A stretch of 64,000 bases of DNA, taken from assembly GCF_004803895.1 (NCBI RefSeq), contig NZ_CP021978.1, positions 5,084,001 through 5,148,000 of the forward strand, written 5' to 3'. This DNA comes from Streptomyces hawaiiensis. Its GTDB lineage: Bacteria; Actinomycetota; Actinomycetes; Streptomycetales; Streptomycetaceae. The translations under genes were made by a program, and so were the position numbers. Shown here piece by piece: positions 22,817-31,881 of this stretch (position 1 is its first letter; every line of letters starts with the position of its first letter). Below the pieces are notes generated by a model that was not told the origin of the DNA, did no database searches, and saw only the letters and a program-made list of their open reading frames with translations.

Positions 22817-25810
22817 ATGCCGCGACGCCGCACCTCAAGCTCGTCAAGCTCGACGGGAAGTACGACGGGAGCGACGGGAACCACGGCCGCCCCCAGGAAC
22901 CGGACGCCGCAGCCGGTGCGGATGCGGCGGCGGTCGTTCGGGGACTTCGTCAAGGCGTTCCTCGCCCTCGTCGCCCTGGCCGTGCTGCTCGTCGGCGTGC
23001 CCGGCGCGCTGGCCACGCAGATCGGGTGGCCGCTGCCGAACGGGGTGCCGAGTTTCGACTGGCTGCAGCAAGAGATCACCGTTCAGACGTTCCTGAACAT
23101 CCTCACCGTCATCGTGTGGCTGGCGTGGGCGCAGTTCACGGCGTGCGTGCTCGTGGAGATGAAGGCCGCGTTGTCGGGTGTCGGCGTGCCGGGGCGGGTG
23201 CCCGGCGCCGGACCGAGTCAGCTGCTCGCGCGCCAGCTCGTCGCCGCGCTGCTGCTCGTCGGCGCCACCGCCGCCAGCCTCACGCCCGGCCTGTCGCAGC
23301 TCGGGCACAGCTACGACGGCAACCAGAAGCCGACCGTCGCGGCCGCCCAGGCGACCCCGGGGCTCTTCGCCCAGCAGCAGGACCAGGCCGCCGGCGCCGC
23401 GGCCGCCCTCGCCGAGCAGGCCTCGCACGCCGCGGCCCACGCCGACGCCGGTGGCAGCACCGCCCAGCAGGGCGACACGAAGTACTACCGGATCCAGCCG
23501 CCCGAGGGGCGTCACCACGACTCCCTCTGGGAGATAGCCCAACGGCACCTCGGCGACGGGCGCCGCTACAAGGAGATCTTCCAGCTCAACAAGGACCGCG
23601 TACAGCCGGACGGGTCCAAGCTCTCCGAGGCCAGTCTCATCCGGCCCGGCTGGATCATGGAGATGCCGGGCGACGCCCGCGGCGGCGAGCTCGTCGAGTT
23701 GCCCGACGAGGCGCCCAACGTGTCGCCCGACGTGCAGCAGCAGATCGGCGACTACGCGCAGACCGGGGACCACGCCCAGGGCGGAGGGGGCTCCGGCGCC
23801 CAGGGCGGTGGACACGAGCACGCCGGTGGCGGCGCCACCCAGGTGTCCGTTCCCGAACAGCAGCGGCCCGCTCACGACACCGGTCACCAGCAGGCCACGG
23901 CCGTCGGCGCCGAGTCCGACAGCTCCTTCGGCCTTCCCGAAGCCCTCCTCACCGCGCCCCTCCTCGCCGCCGGTCTCCTCGGCGCCCTGGGGCGGCGACG
24001 CCGGCAGGCGTTGTGGCAGTCGGCGTTCGGGGCCGTCGGCGGACGGCGCGGCATGGAGCCGCCCACGCCGAGCGGTGACGCGCAGGACGTCCAGGACGCG
24101 CTGCTCGTCGGCGCCGACCCCGAGGGCGTGCGCCTGCTCGACCTGAGCCTGCGCGGTCTGGCCGCCTCCCTCGCCGAGGAGTCGCGCGCGCTGCCGGTCG
24201 TGTACGCGGCCTGGCTCAGCAACGGCGACCTGCACCTCCAGCTCGCCCAGCCCTCCGGGAAGCCCCCCGCGCCCTGGCAGCAGGGTCAGGACCAGACGTT
24301 CTGGATGCTGTCCCGGACCGACGCCGAGCGCTACGAGGACGTCGACACGGCCGCGCCCTACCCGGGGCTCGTCAGCCTCGGCACCATGGACGACTCGCGG
24401 CTCCTGCTCAACCTGGAGGCCGTGCCCGGCATCGTCTCGCTGAGCGGCCGGGAGGCCGACCGGGCCGCCGTCTTCGCGTCCGTCGCCGCCGAGTTGGCGA
24501 CCAACGGGTGGTCCGACCGCATGACCATCACGCTCGTCGGCTTCGGGGAGGACCTCACCCCTCTCGCCCCGAACCGGATCCGGCACCTCGAGGACATCGA
24601 GGCCCTCGTGGAGACCATGGAGGCCGAGACGCGGCAGCGGCGCGGAGCGCTGGGCGCCGCCGGGCACGACTCGGTCCTCACCGGGCGCACCGGGCCCGCC
24701 CAGCACACCCGCTGGGCCCCGCACCTCGTCCTGCTCGCCGCCCAGCCGTCCGCCGAGGACGCCGTGAAGCTCGCCGAACTCGCCGCCGACGCGAGCCGGC
24801 TCGGCATCGGCTACGTCGTCGGCACCGAGACCGGCGATCTGCCGGGCGCCGCCTGGGAGATGGAGATCACCGGCCAGGGCAAGCTGCTCGCGCCGCTCCT
24901 CGGCCTCGAACTCGACGCCCAGTTGCTGCCGGCCGCCCAGCAGCGGGCCGTGGTCGAGCTGTTCGTCGAGGCCGACCCTGAGCGCGACACCGACAGGCCG
25001 GCCAACACCCCGCCGTTCCTCGTCGACATCAGCGAGCAGGGCCGGCCGGCCGTGTACGCCCGGCTCGTCGGGCCGTACGAGATCATCGGCCTGGACAACC
25101 CGGACGGGGAGCGCAGCGCGCTGCTGCACGAGGCGCTCGCCCTGCTGCTCCTGCACCGCGAGGGCGTGCATCCGCGGGTGCTGTCCTCCGCGCTGTGGCC
25201 GCGCGGCGTCACCGACGACGTGCGCACCGCGCTGCTGGACCGGCTGCGCGACTGGCTCGGCACCGACCCCGACGGCACGCCCCGCCTCGCCACCGACGGC
25301 TCCGGCCGGCTCACGCTCGCCAAGACGGTCGTCTCGGATTTGGACGTGCTGCGGTCCCTCTACCACGAGGCCACGCAGGGCAAGGGCGTCGACAGCCGGG
25401 CCGTGCGCGGCCGGCTGCTCACCGACGCGCTGGTGCTGGTGCGCGGGCCGCTGCTCGCCGACCGGCCCGAGGGGCGCTACCGGTGGCTCACCCACGAGAT
25501 CGTGGACGCCCAGCTGCCGCTGCTCGTCGCGGACACGGGGCTCGCGCTGTGCGAGTTCCACATGGAGAGGAACCGTGCGGAGAAGGCCATCGAGGCGCTG
25601 AACGCGGCCCTGCGCACCGCTCCGGCCGACGAGCGGCTGTGGCACGAGCTGCTGCGCGCCACCCACGCAGGCGGCGACACGGACCGGCTGACCGCCCTCG
25701 CCACCGACCTCATCGGCCGCAGCGGGGCCCGCGGGCTGCCGCCGCGCACCGAGGCACTGCTCGACGAGCTGCTGCCCACATGGCGTGACGCGATCGCCGC
25801 GGTGGGATGA
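22817..25810 (+). CDS. Membrane protein with LysM and bacterial transcriptional activator (BTAD) domains
   Basis: This 997-residue protein has a Ser/Thr-rich head and three membrane helices (about residues 46-66, 92-113 and 138-157). A LysM-like unit at about 222-284 (HHDSLWEIAQRHLGDGRRYKEIF...LIRPGW) and a Gly/Gln/His-rich linker follow. A fourth helix at about 376-391 leads into a large cytoplasmic region ending in a BTAD-type TPR domain (about 860-990, with MERNRAEKAIEALNAALRTAPADERLW). The BTAD is normally found in SARP-type activators after a DNA-binding domain, but no clear winged helix is visible here. It may link wall sensing to control of the Tad pilus. Its stop overlaps the prepilin peptidase start (ATGA). 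Confidence 0.85.
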   Translation: MPRRRTSSSSSSTGSTTGATGTTAAPRNRTPQPVRMRRRSFGDFVKAFLALVALAVLLVGVPGALATQIGWPLPNGVPSFDWLQQEITVQTFLNILTVIVWLAWAQFTACVLVEMKAALSGVGVPGRVPGAGPSQLLARQLVAALLLVGATAASLTPGLSQLGHSYDGNQKPTVAAAQATPGLFAQQQDQAAGAAAALAEQASHAAAHADAGGSTAQQGDTKYYRIQPPEGRHHDSLWEIAQRHLGDGRRYKEIFQLNKDRVQPDGSKLSEASLIRPGWIMEMPGDARGGELVELPDEAPNVSPDVQQQIGDYAQTGDHAQGGGGSGAQGGGHEHAGGGATQVSVPEQQRPAHDTGHQQATAVGAESDSSFGLPEALLTAPLLAAGLLGALGRRRRQALWQSAFGAVGGRRGMEPPTPSGDAQDVQDALLVGADPEGVRLLDLSLRGLAASLAEESRALPVVYAAWLSNGDLHLQLAQPSGKPPAPWQQGQDQTFWMLSRTDAERYEDVDTAAPYPGLVSLGTMDDSRLLLNLEAVPGIVSLSGREADRAAVFASVAAELATNGWSDRMTITLVGFGEDLTPLAPNRIRHLEDIEALVETMEAETRQRRGALGAAGHDSVLTGRTGPAQHTRWAPHLVLLAAQPSAEDAVKLAELAADASRLGIGYVVGTETGDLPGAAWEMEITGQGKLLAPLLGLELDAQLLPAAQQRAVVELFVEADPERDTDRPANTPPFLVDISEQGRPAVYARLVGPYEIIGLDNPDGERSALLHEALALLLLHREGVHPRVLSSALWPRGVTDDVRTALLDRLRDWLGTDPDGTPRLATDGSGRLTLAKTVVSDLDVLRSLYHEATQGKGVDSRAVRGRLLTDALVLVRGPLLADRPEGRYRWLTHEIVDAQLPLLVADTGLALCEFHMERNRAEKAIEALNAALRTAPADERLWHELLRATHAGGDTDRLTALATDLIGRSGARGLPPRTEALLDELLPTWRDAIAAVG

Positions 25811-26535
25811 GCACCGGGCTGCTGGTCCTCGCCGCCGCGCTGTGGGGCGCGGTGGCGGGAGCGCTGCTGCCGCGGGCGGCCTACCGGTTCTCGGCGCCCT
25901 CGGGGGAGGCATGGCGGGAGGAGTGCCCCGGCGGGCACGCCGTCAAGGGCTGGCTGGGGCGGGCGGCGTGCCCGGAGTGCGCGGAGCCCGGATTCGGGCC
26001 GCGTACGACTCCGCTGGTGATCGCGACCGCCCTGGTCTGCGCCGTCCTGGCCGCCGCGACCGGAACCCGCCCAGAGCTCGGGGTCTGGCTGCTGCTCGCC
26101 CCGGTCGGCGTCCTGCTCACGGCCGTCGACTTCCGCGTACGGCGCCTGCCCGACCCGCTCACCCTCCCCTTCGCCGGTGCCGCCCTGGCCCTGCTCGGCC
26201 TCACCGCTCTCGTCCCCGAGCACGCGGGGGAGTGGACCACCGCCCTGCTCGGCTCCCTCGCCCTGGGCGGCGGCTACTTCGTGCTGTTCCTCATCAATCC
26301 CGCGGGCATGGGCTTCGGCGACGTCAAACTCGCCCTGGGCGCCGGTGCCGCCCTCGGCTGGTACGGCTGGCCGACGGTCATGCTCGGCACGTTCGCCGGC
26401 TTCCTCCTGGGCGCGCTGTACGGCACCGCCCTGGTCGTCACCCGCCGGGCCAACCGCAAAACAGCCATCCCCTTCGGGCCGTTCCTGATCGCGGGGGCGT
26501 TCCTGGGGCTCTTGGTGGGTTCCTGCACGGCGTGA
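25807..26535 (+). CDS. Prepilin peptidase (A24 family)
   Basis: The 242-residue integral membrane protein has about six to seven helices and the two catalytic Asp motifs of type IV prepilin peptidases: VDFRVRRLPDPLT (Asp108) and GMGFGDVKLAL (Asp172, a GxGxGD variant). Cys40, Cys55 and Cys58 in the first loop may be the remains of the zinc-ribbon loop of this family. It should cleave the leader from the Flp pilin and pseudopilins. It starts at an ATGA overlap with the LysM/BTAD gene, tying that regulator-like protein to pilus biogenesis. Confidence 0.9.
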   Translation: MSTGLLVLAAALWGAVAGALLPRAAYRFSAPSGEAWREECPGGHAVKGWLGRAACPECAEPGFGPRTTPLVIATALVCAVLAAATGTRPELGVWLLLAPVGVLLTAVDFRVRRLPDPLTLPFAGAALALLGLTALVPEHAGEWTTALLGSLALGGGYFVLFLINPAGMGFGDVKLALGAGAALGWYGWPTVMLGTFAGFLLGALYGTALVVTRRANRKTAIPFGPFLIAGAFLGLLVGSCTA

Positions 26536-26561
26536 GACGGGGGCCCGGCATCCTGGTGATC

Positions 26562-27557
26562 ATGACAACAGCCTCCCCGTATTCCACCGGCCCGTCCCCG
26601 TACCCCCACCCGACCGGTCCGTCCCCCCACCCCACCGGCCAGCCCTACCACCGCATGGACCGCACCACAGGCCGTCACCGCTGGTGGCGGGCATGGGTCG
26701 GGACCCTGTTGCTGGCCGTCGCCTACTTCGTGATCCTCCTCGTGCTGTTGGGCGTCACCTACGGTCTCGGAACGGCGATCGGTGCGCCGGAACTGCCCGA
26801 CGCCGGTGTCGACTTAGGGCCGCTCGGGAACACGGCGATGGATCTCGTGTCCATCGCGATAGCCCTGCCCCTGGTGCTGCTGGCCACGCTGTGGCCGGCG
26901 AGACGGCCCGCGGGCACCGTCTCGTCGGTGACCGGACGGCTGCGGATCGGCTGGCTGGGGTGGTGTCTGCTGGCCGGGCTGCCGCCCCTCCTCCTGCTCA
27001 CGGCGACGGCCTTCCTCCTGCCGGGCGAGCCGGGCGAGTCCGACACCTGGGTGGGCCTGCGCTCCTTCCTCGCGGCCCTGGCCGTGCTGGCCGTCCTCGT
27101 CCCGTTGCAGGCCGCGGCCGAGGAGTACGTCTTCCGCGGCTGGTTGACCCAGGCGGTCGGCGCGTTCGTGCGCTCCCCCTGGCTCGCGGTCGTCCCGCAG
27201 GCCGTGCTGTTCGCCGCGGCCCACGGCTGGGGCACCCGGTGGGGCTTCCTCGGTCTGCTGGTGAACGGTCTGGTGGCGGGGCTGCTCACGATCCGCACCG
27301 GCGGCCTGGAAGCGGCCATCGCCCTGCACGTCCTGAACAACCTGCTGGCCTTCGGCGCCTCCGCCGCGGTCGTCGGTGGACTGTCGTCGGACGAGACCGC
27401 GGCCGACGCGCCCTGGTCGCTGGCCCTCGCCGCCATGGTCACCGACCTGCTCTACGCGGCGATCGTGCTGTGGCTCGCCCGGCGGCGCAAGCCGCAGCGC
27501 CTCTCCGCCCCGGCGATGCCGCCCGCCCCGTACCCCTACCCCGCCCGCACGGCCTGA
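26562..27557 (+). CDS. CPBP-family intramembrane metalloprotease
   Basis: The 331-residue protein has a Pro/Tyr/Ser-rich cytoplasmic head with short repeats (TGPSPYPHP, TGPSPHP), then about eight helices. CPBP/Abi motifs are present: EEYVFRGWL (Glu-Glu-x3-Arg), AAAHGWG and LHVLNNL, giving the Glu and His metal and catalytic residues. Family members act as CAAX-type or regulatory membrane proteases. I use ATG 26562, but an in-frame GTG at 26532 overlaps the stop of the prepilin peptidase gene (GTGA) and is a fair alternative. Its role next to the pilus genes is not known. Confidence 0.85.
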   Translation: MTTASPYSTGPSPYPHPTGPSPHPTGQPYHRMDRTTGRHRWWRAWVGTLLLAVAYFVILLVLLGVTYGLGTAIGAPELPDAGVDLGPLGNTAMDLVSIAIALPLVLLATLWPARRPAGTVSSVTGRLRIGWLGWCLLAGLPPLLLLTATAFLLPGEPGESDTWVGLRSFLAALAVLAVLVPLQAAAEEYVFRGWLTQAVGAFVRSPWLAVVPQAVLFAAAHGWGTRWGFLGLLVNGLVAGLLTIRTGGLEAAIALHVLNNLLAFGASAAVVGGLSSDETAADAPWSLALAAMVTDLLYAAIVLWLARRRKPQRLSAPAMPPAPYPYPARTA

Positions 27558-27627
27558 CGTCCAGCCCCCCGAACCCCTGGCGTACGCTGGGCTGGTCCGT
27601 CCACAACCCTTACGAAAGGGACGCCCG

Positions 27628-28827
27628 GTGACCGAGAAGGCCGACCTTCAGCCCATCCTCGACCGTGCAGCCGCCGGTGGGCGGATCACCCCGGACGAGG
27701 CGCTCGTGCTGTACCGGGACGCCCCGCTGCACGCGCTGGGCGCCGCCGCCGACGCCGTACGCCGCCGCCGGTACGCCGGGACCGAGCACATCGCGACGTA
27801 CATCATCGAGCGCAACATCAACTACACGAACGTGTGCGTCACGGCCTGCCGGTTCTGCGCGTTCTACGCCGCGCCCAAGGACACCGCCAAGGGCTGGACG
27901 CGTGACCTGGACGACATCCTGCGCCGGTGCGCGGAGACCGTCGAGCTGGGCGGCACGCAGATCATGTTCCAGGGCGGACACCACCCGGACTACGGCGTCG
28001 AGTACTACGAGAAGCACTTCGCCGCCATCAAGCAGGCCTTCCCTCAGCTGGTCATCCACAGCCTGGGGGCATCCGAGGTCGAGCACATGGCCCGGATCTC
28101 CAAGGTGTCCGTCGAGGAGGCCATCCAGCGTATTCACGCCGCCGGCCTCGACTCCTTCGCCGGCGCCGGTGCCGAGCTGCTGCCCGAGCGGCCCCGCAAG
28201 GCCATCGCCCCGCTGAAGGAGTCCGGCGAGCGCTGGCTGGAGATCATGGAGATCGCGCACAACCTGGGCGTGGAGTCCACCTCCACCATGCTCATGGGCA
28301 CCGGCGAGACCAACGCCGAGCGCATCGAGCACCTGCGGATGATCCGCGACGTCCAGGACCGTACGGGCGGCTTCCGCGCCTTCATCCCGTACACCTACCA
28401 GCCCGAGAACAACCACCTGAAGGGCCGCACGCAGGCGACGCTCTTCGAGTACCTGCGGATGATCGCCATCGCGCGGCTGTTCATGGACAACATCGCCCAC
28501 ATCCAGGGCTCCTGGCTGACCACGGGCAAGGAGGTCGGGCAGCTCTCCCTGCACTACGGCGCCGACGACCTCGGCTCGATCATGCTGGAGGAGAACGTGG
28601 TGTCGTCGGCCGGTGCCAAGCACCGGTCCAACCGGATGGAGATCATCGATCTGATCCGGAAGGCGGGCCGGGTGCCCGCCCAGCGCGCGACCACGTACGA
28701 GCACCTCGTCGTCCACGACGACCCGGCGAACGACCCGGTCGACGACCGTGTGGTCTCGCACATCTCCTCGACGGCGATCGAGGGCGGCACGGCTCACCCC
28801 GAGCTGAAGCTGCTGGCGCCCAACTGA
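27628..28827 (+). CDS. mqnC: Cyclic dehypoxanthinyl futalosine synthase MqnC
   Basis: This 399-residue radical SAM enzyme of the futalosine route cyclises dehypoxanthinyl futalosine on the way to menaquinone. The cluster motif CVTACRFC (CxxxCxxC) follows NINYTNV, and ELGGTQIMFQGGHHPDYG is a family hallmark. The C-terminal part with SIMLEENVVSSAG and the length are normal for MqnC. GTG 27628 follows GAAAGGGACG. The gene is followed after eight bases by the degenerate amidohydrolase-like gene, so the two are probably co-transcribed. Its presence implies that this strain makes menaquinone by the futalosine pathway. Confidence 0.95.
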   Translation: MTEKADLQPILDRAAAGGRITPDEALVLYRDAPLHALGAAADAVRRRRYAGTEHIATYIIERNINYTNVCVTACRFCAFYAAPKDTAKGWTRDLDDILRRCAETVELGGTQIMFQGGHHPDYGVEYYEKHFAAIKQAFPQLVIHSLGASEVEHMARISKVSVEEAIQRIHAAGLDSFAGAGAELLPERPRKAIAPLKESGERWLEIMEIAHNLGVESTSTMLMGTGETNAERIEHLRMIRDVQDRTGGFRAFIPYTYQPENNHLKGRTQATLFEYLRMIAIARLFMDNIAHIQGSWLTTGKEVGQLSLHYGADDLGSIMLEENVVSSAGAKHRSNRMEIIDLIRKAGRVPAQRATTYEHLVVHDDPANDPVDDRVVSHISSTAIEGGTAHPELKLLAPN

Positions 28828-28834
28828 CCCGGCC

Positions 28835-29557
28835 GTGCTGACGATCCATGCCGCTCCGCTGGTCCTGCCGGCGGGCGCGGCATCCGTCGTGGACGGACCC
28901 GTCGTGGACGGACCCGTCGTGGACGGGGCCGTCGTGGACGGGGCCGTCGTGGACGGGGCCGTCGTGGTGGACGGCGACCGGATCACGGCCGTCGGGCCGT
29001 ACGAGGACGCCGTCGACAGCGCGCCGGGCGCGCGGGTGCGACGCTGGCCGGGTGTGCTCACGCCGGGGCTGCGCCAGTGGCACCCGCTGTGGCTGCTGCG
29101 CCACTGCTACCACCCCGACCCGCGAGAAGCCGACGAACTGGGCGAACAGCCCCTGTGGGGCGAGCGGCTGGCCGCCCTGGGCGACCTCACCGAGACACGC
29201 TGGTCGGGCAGCATACGCCGCGGTGTGCAGCGGATGCTGCGGTACGGCACGACGGCGGTCGCCTCGCCCGGCGCCCGCTTCCGCGATCCGCTGGTGGCCA
29301 CGGCCGTCGCCCGGTCCGGGCTGACCGTCGTGGGGACCACACAGGCTCCCGGCTCGCTGCTCGGCGAGCGGCCCGACCTCGACCCGTTCGCGGAGGGGTA
29401 CGACCTCCCGGGCACGGTCCACGGCCCGCTGACCATCGGCGGCCGGGCCGACCTGGCCGTGTTCGACGTACCCGACGAGGCGGCCCTGCGGGAGCGCGGC
29501 GCGGCGACCTGTGTGGCGACCGTGCTGGCCGGCCGGCTGGTGTACCGGGCCCGCTGA
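28835..29557 (+). CDS. Imidazolonepropionase/amidohydrolase-like protein, probably catalytically degenerate
   Basis: The 240-residue protein keeps the outer parts of an amidohydrolase: an N-terminal beta composite domain (VVVDGDRITAVGPY), the strand leading to the metal site, and the C-terminal return (LTIGGRADLAVFDV...VLAGRLVYRAR). The metal motif that should read HxH after the Pro-Gly is LTPGLRQWHPLW with a single His, and most of the barrel is missing. It is about half the length of active family members. The link to mqnC suggests a role around futalosine metabolism, where a true aminodeoxyfutalosine deaminase belongs to this superfamily, but activity is doubtful. A 15-bp repeat adds 25 residues near the N-terminus. 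Confidence 0.78.
   Translation: MLTIHAAPLVLPAGAASVVDGPVVDGPVVDGAVVDGAVVDGAVVVDGDRITAVGPYEDAVDSAPGARVRRWPGVLTPGLRQWHPLWLLRHCYHPDPREADELGEQPLWGERLAALGDLTETRWSGSIRRGVQRMLRYGTTAVASPGARFRDPLVATAVARSGLTVVGTTQAPGSLLGERPDLDPFAEGYDLPGTVHGPLTIGGRADLAVFDVPDEAALRERGAATCVATVLAGRLVYRAR
28886..28960 (+). repeat. 15-bp in-frame tandem repeat, five copies
   Basis: Five head-to-tail 15-base units (gtcgtggacgg plus accc or ggcc) encode VVDGP twice and VVDGA three times, with a further partial unit. Because the unit is five codons, copy-number change keeps the frame. It lies in the N-terminal strand region of the amidohydrolase-like gene. Confidence 0.9.
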
Positions 29558-29566
29558 CGCCGGGTT

Positions 29567-30571
29567 TCAGCCCGCGAACGCCTTCCCGAACGCCCCCGGC
29601 TCCTGCGTCACGCCGCTGCAATCGGTCGCCGCCTTGGCCGAGTCGGAGCCGTCCGCGCACTGCCGGTCCCGGGCCGTCGACCACATCGACACCCAGGCGA
29701 TGCCCTTCTCCTCGGCGAACGCGCGGACCTCGGCGGCGTCCGCGAGCGTGAACGTCTCCCCGGCCACGTCGTTGACGCCGATCATCGAGGTGAGCGCCAT
29801 GCCCCGCCAGGCGGCCGCGTCCGAGGTGCCGAAGGTCTTCTTCAGCTGAGTGTGCGCGGCCTGGGCGGCCGCGCGGGCGTAGCCGCCCATGTCCCCGTCG
29901 TACGACGAGCCGTAGTTCATCGTCATGAGGTTGACGGTGGAGACCTGTACGCCGTTGTCGTTGGCGGAGGCGAGCAGAGCGAGGCCGTCCTCGTCCAGGC
30001 CCTCGGGCATGACCGGCAGGGTGAACGAGACCTCCAGTCCGGCCCGTTCCTCCTGCAACCGGGCGATCGCCTTCGAACGCAGGGCGATGGAGGCGGAGTC
30101 GGAGAGTTCGTCGCCCTCGATGTCGAAGTCGGCCAGGGTCGCGCCGGCCGCGTCGAGGGCCTTGCCGTAGGCCGTCGCCAGCTCCGAGGCGCTGTCGCAG
30201 TTCACCGCGAGTTCCTTGCCGGAGGCGCCGCCGAAGGAGACCCGGACCCGGACGCCGTCCTCCTTGAGCTTGGCGATACGGGACGTGACGGCAGAGTCGC
30301 CGATGGCGTGCGTGCCGTCCCAGCGCGGGGTGCAGTCGTCGCCCTCGGCGATGACGAACGCCAGGTTGTACGTCGTGGGGGAGCCGGCGGAGTCCGTGCC
30401 GGCGGCCTCGGTGGCGCTCACGTACGGGGCGTACGACGTGCCGGGTCCGGCTGTCGCCGAGGGGGTTGTGGGGGTCGAAGGGGACGCGTCGCCCTGCCCG
30501 GAGCATCCCGCGGCGGCGAGGGCGACCAGACAGCCCAGCCCGGCCGCCACCGGTGTGCGGTAACTCCTCAT
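29567..30571 (-). CDS. Lipoprotein glycoside hydrolase, GH18 chitinase-like
   Basis: The 334-residue protein has a lipoprotein signal (AALAAAGC, Cys at about residue 23) and a Ser/Thr/Pro linker. A TIM-barrel typical of GH18 chitinase-like proteins follows. The strand motif ADFDIEGDEL supplies the DxxDxDxE-type acid, preceded by VRVRVSFGGASG and followed by VSTVNLMTMNYG. ATG 30571 has GGGAG eight bases upstream; the frame is open to 30976 without a start signal. It should act on extracellular aminosugar polymers. It converges on the amidohydrolase-like gene with nine bases between stops and diverges from menG. Confidence 0.85.
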   Translation of the reverse strand: MRSYRTPVAAGLGCLVALAAAGCSGQGDASPSTPTTPSATAGPGTSYAPYVSATEAAGTDSAGSPTTYNLAFVIAEGDDCTPRWDGTHAIGDSAVTSRIAKLKEDGVRVRVSFGGASGKELAVNCDSASELATAYGKALDAAGATLADFDIEGDELSDSASIALRSKAIARLQEERAGLEVSFTLPVMPEGLDEDGLALLASANDNGVQVSTVNLMTMNYGSSYDGDMGGYARAAAQAAHTQLKKTFGTSDAAAWRGMALTSMIGVNDVAGETFTLADAAEVRAFAEEKGIAWVSMWSTARDRQCADGSDSAKAATDCSGVTQEPGAFGKAFAG

Positions 30572-30761
30572 GACGTGCGCTCCCGTGCTCGTGAGGTCTG
30601 GGGGTCGGACAGGAAGTACGTTTCCCGGCAGCAAACGTCTCACGATGTGCCTGGCCGGTACCCCTCCTGGCATCGTGGTGTTCGTGCGGCTGGGTGGAGG
30701 ACGTGGCGGCACGGAAGCAGCCGCGGCTCGTGCCCGGAGGTGGTGCTGCAAGAATGGGCCC

Positions 30762-31457
30762 GTGACCCGCGCATCCCTGGACAAGCAGCCGCACGAAGTC
30801 GCCTCGATGTTCGACGACGTGGCGGAACGGTACGACCTGACCAACGACGTGCTGTCCCTCGGCCAGGACCGGCGATGGCGCAAGGAGGTCGCCAAGGCGG
30901 TCGACGCGCGCCCCGCGCAGAAGATCCTCGACCTGGCGGCGGGCACGGGCACCTCCTCGCTGCCCTTCGCCCGCACCGGTGCCTACGTCGTCCCGTGCGA
31001 CTTCTCCCAGGGCATGCTCCAGGTCGGCAAGCAGCGGCAGCCCTGGCTGCCGTACACCGCCGGCGACGCGACGAGGCTCCCCTTCAAGGACGACACCTTC
31101 GACGCCGTCTCCATCTCCTTCGGGCTGCGCAACGTGCAGGACACGGACGCCGCCCTGCGCGAGATGCACCGGGTGACCCGGCCCGGCGGGCGGATCGTGA
31201 TCTGCGAGTTCTCGCACCCGACATGGGCGCCGTTGCGCACCGTCTACACCGAGTACCTGATGCGCGCCCTGCCGCCGGTCGCCCGGACGGTGTCCTCCAG
31301 CCCCGACGCCTACGTCTACCTCGCCGAGTCCATCCGCGCCTGGCCCGACCAGCCCGCCCTGGCCGGGCGGCTGGGCAAGGCCGGCTGGTCCCGGGTGGCC
31401 TGGCGCAACCTGAGCGGCGGGATCGTGGCCCTGCACCGTGGGTTCAAGGCGAGCTGA
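30762..31457 (+). CDS. menG: Demethylmenaquinone methyltransferase MenG (UbiE family)
   Basis: The 231-residue SAM-dependent methyltransferase performs the last methylation of the menaquinone ring. UbiE/MenG signatures include SMFDDVAERYDLTNDVLSLG, the SAM loop ILDLAAGTGTSS, ISFGLRNVQD and EFSHP. The length is standard. GTG 30762 is the start; an upstream ATG at 30754 is out of frame. It lies within 2 kb of mqnC and 5 kb of the complex I operon, a respiratory-quinone neighbourhood. It ends two bases from the convergent PASTA gene. Confidence 0.94.
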   Translation: MTRASLDKQPHEVASMFDDVAERYDLTNDVLSLGQDRRWRKEVAKAVDARPAQKILDLAAGTGTSSLPFARTGAYVVPCDFSQGMLQVGKQRQPWLPYTAGDATRLPFKDDTFDAVSISFGLRNVQDTDAALREMHRVTRPGGRIVICEFSHPTWAPLRTVYTEYLMRALPPVARTVSSSPDAYVYLAESIRAWPDQPALAGRLGKAGWSRVAWRNLSGGIVALHRGFKAS

Positions 31458-31459
31458 CC

Positions 31460-31807
31460 CTAGGGCGAGCTGAGGACCATGTAGGGGTCGCCCGGCTCGT
31501 CCAGCTCGCGCTGGAGACCGCCCCTGGGCGGGCGCGGGATCCGCGGTTCGTGCACGCCCCCGCCGCCCTCACCGGGACCGAAGTCGAACCACACGTAGAC
31601 CATCGAGTCCCGCGGCACCTCGGCCCCGGCCTGCGGGTACTGGCGTACGACGTAGTCGACGACGGCCAGGTGGAAATCGGGCCGGTCCGGCGCGTTCAGG
31701 AGGAGACCCCGCGCCCGGGCCGTCTCCCGCGCGTCCACGGCCATCAGACCGACCAGGCGCGGCACGCGCACGTCGGGTGTCTTGCGGGATATGTGCACAG
31801 ATGTCAC
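31460..31807 (-). CDS. Small single PASTA-domain protein
   Basis: The 115-residue protein carries one PASTA-like unit (VPRLVGLMAVDARETARARG to VVRQYPQAGAEVPRDSMVYVWF), the module that binds peptidoglycan or beta-lactams in penicillin-binding proteins and PknB-type kinases. There is no signal peptide or membrane helix, so the usual extracellular setting is absent. A Pro/Arg/Gly-rich tail follows. GTG 31807 is the longest start; GTG 31798 sits better behind GGGGGTGA. The ligand and location are unknown. Confidence 0.78.
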   Translation of the reverse strand: MTSVHISRKTPDVRVPRLVGLMAVDARETARARGLLLNAPDRPDFHLAVVDYVVRQYPQAGAEVPRDSMVYVWFDFGPGEGGGGVHEPRIPRPPRGGLQRELDEPGDPYMVLSSP

Positions 31808-31881
31808 CCCCAGCGGTACGGGAAGGGTAACTCCCGCCCCGCACCGGCCGGAAGCGACAGGTGTCTTTCTGTGACAGTCGA

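Noticed and set aside
22844..25912. Minus-strand frame of 1022 codons opposite the LysM/BTAD gene
   Set aside because: Low-complexity composition and no start context. The plus-strand protein has recognisable helices and domains.
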